From contig NZ_RFFH01000001.1 in the NCBI RefSeq assembly GCF_003696265.1, forward strand, positions 682,001 to 746,000: a stretch of DNA of 64,000 nt, in the 5' to 3' direction. A program made the translations under genes and the position numbers. Below the pieces are notes generated by a model, which saw only the letters and a program-made list of their open reading frames with translations, made no database searches and was not told the DNA's origin. Position 1 is the stretch's first letter, and the number at the start of each line of letters is the position of its first letter. The stretch is from Nocardia stercoris (GTDB taxonomy: Bacteria > Actinomycetota > Actinomycetes > Mycobacteriales > Mycobacteriaceae). Below are positions 61,914 to 64,000 of the stretch, one piece after another.

Positions 61914-61940
61914 GCCCCGGGGACTAGCCTGCCCCGGGGC
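61914..61940 (-). terminator. terminator behind the tRNA-like RNAs
   Basis: Minus-strand GCCCCGGGG and CCCCGGGGC (9 bp) around a 9-base loop, followed by TTCCCC. It lies just downstream of RNA 2 and could end its transcript. Confidence 0.55.
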
Positions 61941-61948
61941 CTCGGTCT

Positions 61949-62110
61949 GCCGCCGAATTGCGTTGTGCCGACACATTTAAGGACGGAGTGAGTCTGAAGT
62001 GACGCGGCGCTCTACGATTGAGCTACGGCCCATTGGTGGCTGAGCCGGCGGGAGTTGAACCCGCAACCTCCACGCTGACAATCCGTTCTCTCGATTCGGC
62101 ACACGGCGGC
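61949..62110 (-). ncRNA. Y-RNA-like (permuted tRNA-like) RNA 2
   Basis: On the minus strand the tRNA parts occur in permuted order. T arm GCGGG-TTCAACT-CCCGC, acceptor 3' strand CGGCTCA, loop GCCACCAA, acceptor 5' strand TGGGCCG (7 bp), D arm GCTC/GAGC, then the anticodon-stem strand CCGCG, which pairs back to CGTGG before the T arm. Outer helices ACGGA/TCCGT, TGTGCCGA/TCGGCACA and GCCGCCG/CGGCGGC close the molecule. The D loop has one G fewer than usual. A CCA is encoded inside the acceptor loop. The topology is that of bacterial Y RNAs (YrlA type). Confidence 0.65.
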
Positions 62111-62259
62111 GAATGCTGAAGCTGGAGCGATAATGTGAGATTGAGTGGGTGGCGACGCCTCTACCGATTGGGCTACCCCACCAGGAGTGGTGGGGGAAGG
62201 ACTCGAACCTTCACTGGACCGCTGTACCCGTCACATCGAACTTCGGTTTCAGCTTGCGC
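62109..62259 (-). ncRNA. Y-RNA-like (permuted tRNA-like) RNA 1
   Basis: Same architecture as RNA 2, read on the minus strand 40 bases behind the unknown gene at 62298. T arm GAAGG-TTCGAGT-CCTTC, acceptor CCCCACC, short loop, GGTGGGG (7 perfect pairs), D arm GCC...AATCGGTAGA...GGC, and anticodon-like stem GTCGC with GCGGT. Outer pairs ATGTGA/TCACAT and an imperfect 12-base helix (62248-62259 with 62109-62120) close it. No normal cloverleaf can be drawn in linear order. Either a Y RNA with a tRNA-mimic module or a truly permuted tRNA gene. Confidence 0.65.
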
Positions 62260-62297
62260 TCCTTGCGCGACACCGAGATTAGACGGTGTGGCCGCGC

Positions 62298-63029
62298 TCA
62301 GCCAAACAAATATCCGAAGACGCTCTCGCCCAGCTTGCGCTGCGTGATCTCGGTGTTGTTGGCCTCCTCGCGCGCGAACTTCACCGCCTGCTGCAGCTTC
62401 TCCACCCGGTCGGTGAGCTCGTTGACCCGCTTGGCCGGCAGCGCGCCGGAGAACTTGATGGTCCGCCAGTAACCGACCACCACGTCCTCGTGGTACACCT
62501 CGACCTGCGCCGGATGCTTCTCCGTCGCTTCGGCTTTCACGTGGTTGCGGGGAATCTTCTTGGTGCGCACCGTCTGCACCGGCTCGGTGGCGTAGCAGTC
62601 GGCCGAGGAGTCGTACTCCCAGGACTCCGAGGCGTCGAGCACCGGCAGCTTGCGCACGAAGGTGTGCAGATCCACCAGCTGCTTCTCCAGGAACAGCAGG
62701 TAGGTGACAGGCGCGCCCTCGATCAGGGTGCGGCCGTCGACCACCACATCGGCGGTGGCCGCGCAGTTGGCCCAGTCCTTGGTGGCGACGACGTCGAAGA
62801 GTTTGGTCAGGATGTCGGCCGTGGTCGCGAGGACCTCCTCGGACTTCACCTGTACGCGCGTCGACTCGGGCGGCAGCTGCTCGCCCTCCTCGTCCTTGGG
62901 GCGGTAGGTGCGCGAAATTCCGCTCAACAAAGGATTCTTGCCCAGCTTGTGGTGGGCCTCGGTGAGATCGGAGAAGGTGCGGGACTTGATCCCTTTCTCG
63001 ACGGCGACAATCTGATTCAAACGTGTCAT
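62298..63029 (-). CDS. conserved actinobacterial protein of unknown function
   Basis: Protein of 243 residues beginning MTRLNQIVAVEKGIKSRTFSD. It has conserved-looking blocks (LLSGISRTYRPKDEEGEQLPPES, FDVVATKDWANCAATADVVVDG, LLFLEKQLVDLHTFV, KIPRNHVKAEATEKHPAQVEVY, YWRTIKFSGALPAKRVNELTDRVEKL). It resembles a protein widespread in Streptomyces and relatives, perhaps the family named DUF7873; this is tentative. No catalytic motif is visible. Start ATG 63029. Directly downstream on the same strand are the two tRNA-like RNAs, which suggests a functional link. Confidence 0.7.
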   Translation of the reverse strand: MTRLNQIVAVEKGIKSRTFSDLTEAHHKLGKNPLLSGISRTYRPKDEEGEQLPPESTRVQVKSEEVLATTADILTKLFDVVATKDWANCAATADVVVDGRTLIEGAPVTYLLFLEKQLVDLHTFVRKLPVLDASESWEYDSSADCYATEPVQTVRTKKIPRNHVKAEATEKHPAQVEVYHEDVVVGYWRTIKFSGALPAKRVNELTDRVEKLQQAVKFAREEANNTEITQRKLGESVFGYLFG

Positions 63030-63450
63030 GCCGGCACTGTAGCGGCGATACCTGCGGCCGCCCAGCGGTTTTCGACCTGGGACGCGAGTTGTGCTGTCCC
63101 GGAGCCTGTCTCGGCGCGATAGTGGATTCTTCATGCCTTGTTATCGGTTTGCGGGCGGCCTGAGAGCTGCCACGTCCACCGGGGACGTGGTCACGGTGCG
63201 TGCCGAGCTGGAATCCGACGACCGCGCACAGTCGTGGTGACGGCCGCGGCAGGTATGGCTCGCGGCGCCTCCGAGGATCAGGGTCGGCTCGGGTAGCGGA
63301 GCCCGATGGCCGTGCAGCGCTCCTTGTCCGGGGGGCACGTGGTGGTGGTGTTGGCAACACTGAGGCAACCCTGACCGCGGCATCGGCTATATTCCTGTTG
63401 AGCTTCGTCGCCGCCGAGTCCTGGCCCGACACCGGGAAAGCATGTGAGGG
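63030..63450. other. intergenic, nothing recognised
   Basis: About 420 bases between divergent genes. Small open frames here look like chance frames. The region must hold promoters for both sides. Confidence 0.35.
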
Positions 63451-63819
63451 ATGAATGCGATGGACCTGCCCACAACGGTGGTAGCGATTTACGACATCGG
63501 CCGCGTGGAAGCGCGAAAGGTGGCCGAGTTCCGGTTGGCTGATGACGGGCGGGCGGTACTCACTGTCATCGATCCTGACGGTTGTCTACTCGCCGAGCAA
63601 TGGTATGCGCGAGGTGTCAAGCTCTATGAGCCGATCGGCAGGATCGGGCCGGGCGAGGGTACGCGGTTCTTGCGCGCGTTACTCGAGACGCCGGGGATGA
63701 GCTACTACCGCGTTGTCGACGAAAGTCCGCGGGCGCCCACTGATCCTCCTGTTGCGCACCCATGGGGGAAGTCGCGGGAAACTGGTCCGGGGGATTCGCC
63801 GCCGCGACTACAGCCATGA
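63451..63819 (+). CDS. hypothetical protein
   Basis: Protein of 122 residues (or 119 from ATG 63460). The first 90 residues look like a compact alpha/beta domain (TTVVAIYDIGRVEARKVAEFRLADDGRAVLTVIDPDG...); the tail is Pro-rich. It overlaps the next gene (ATGA), so the two form an operon. No family recognised. Confidence 0.5.
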   Translation: MNAMDLPTTVVAIYDIGRVEARKVAEFRLADDGRAVLTVIDPDGCLLAEQWYARGVKLYEPIGRIGPGEGTRFLRALLETPGMSYYRVVDESPRAPTDPPVAHPWGKSRETGPGDSPPRLQP

Positions 63820-64000
63820 CGGACGGTGTGTCCCCGGTCGTCCGCAACATCGTCGAACGCGTGTCCAAGACATTGGAATCGGGCGCGCAATCGTTCGCGC
63901 GCACCTATCAGCGCTCCAGCAGCGCTGCCAGAGCCGACGCGCGTGTGCTCCGTGACGCCGACTCGAGCAGTACGGGTCTGTTCAAAGAAGCCCTCCCCGT
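63816..64000 (+). CDS. hypothetical protein, truncated by window end
   Basis: The open frame starts MTDGVSPVVRNIVERVSKTLESGA and runs to the last base without a stop. It has an amphipathic helical opening and Ser/Ala-rich sequence. It is translationally coupled to the gene before it. Too little is visible to name it. Confidence 0.5.
   Translation, partial: MTDGVSPVVRNIVERVSKTLESGAQSFARTYQRSSSAARADARVLRDADSSSTGLFKEALP

Noticed and set aside
62026..62211. ordinary tRNA genes on the minus strand
   Set aside because: The T-loop and D-loop halves are real, but each 3' half precedes its matching 5' half, and no linear cloverleaf with an anticodon arm can be drawn.

Overview
The window is high-GC actinobacterial DNA, most consistent with a Nocardia-like mycolic-acid bacterium. 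The signs are dense, often overlapping genes (ATGA/GTGA junctions), many GTG starts, abundant TetR regulators and acyl-CoA dehydrogenases, an AlkB/rubredoxin pair, a mycobacterial-type F0 ATP synthase cluster and a KmtR-like ArsR sensor. The genus is inferred; no rRNA or species marker is present.

Layout. 0.2-6.8 kb: an acetyltransferase fused to a membrane domain, a three-gene cassette (unknown protein, MoxR ATPase, zincin-VWA protein) and a secreted GH25 lysozyme. 6.8-11.9 kb: DUF5313/MarR, a medium-chain dehydrogenase, an alkane hydroxylase locus (TetR, alkB, rubredoxin) and an SDR. 12-16 kb: three exported proteins including a lipase and a Tat-exported neutral ceramidase. 16-20.2 kb: TetR and acyl-CoA dehydrogenase, two tandem tiny proteins, a RelE-type toxin-antitoxin pair, and several long palindromes and repeats. 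20.2-29.8 kb: exported and envelope proteins (CBS, DUF305, LVIVD propeller), a second acyl-CoA dehydrogenase, and a dehalogenase-sulfatase-propeller operon facing a TetR gene. 29.8-32 kb: a DesT-like regulator, membrane desaturase and short rubredoxin. 32-36.2 kb: a zinc-ribbon protein, a TIGR04222 membrane protein with a Cys/Ser tail, an overlapping MNIO (DUF692) enzyme and a methyltransferase. 36.3-38.9 kb: an F0-only ATP synthase operon without F1 genes. 39.6-54.4 kb: a SpdB-like membrane protein, a FetAB-type ABC exporter, a metal-type MFS/ArsR pair, MscL, YceI, a sugar-lactone oxidase, a CrcB-DUF190-CrcB fluoride cassette, phosphoglucomutase, an MFS transporter and a DsbA-like protein. 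54.4-61.9 kb: an accessory-looking stretch with a DUF222 relic, tRNA-Ala, an IS5-type relic, a GDPD, a PadR module, a duplicated gene-junction fossil, a DUF4097-like lipoprotein, a cis-prenyltransferase and a frameshifted relic. 61.9-64 kb: two tandem RNAs folding as circularly permuted tRNA-like molecules behind a conserved unknown gene, then two small unknown genes, the last cut by the window end.

How it fits together. Much of the window handles lipids and hydrocarbons: terminal alkane hydroxylation, fatty acyl desaturation, beta-oxidation, lipase and ceramidase, with local TetR regulators and palindromic operators. The most unusual items are the paired tRNA-like RNAs (best explained as bacterial Y RNAs), the MNIO plus Cys-rich membrane substrate pair (a candidate RiPP-like modification system), and the F0-only ATP synthase operon.
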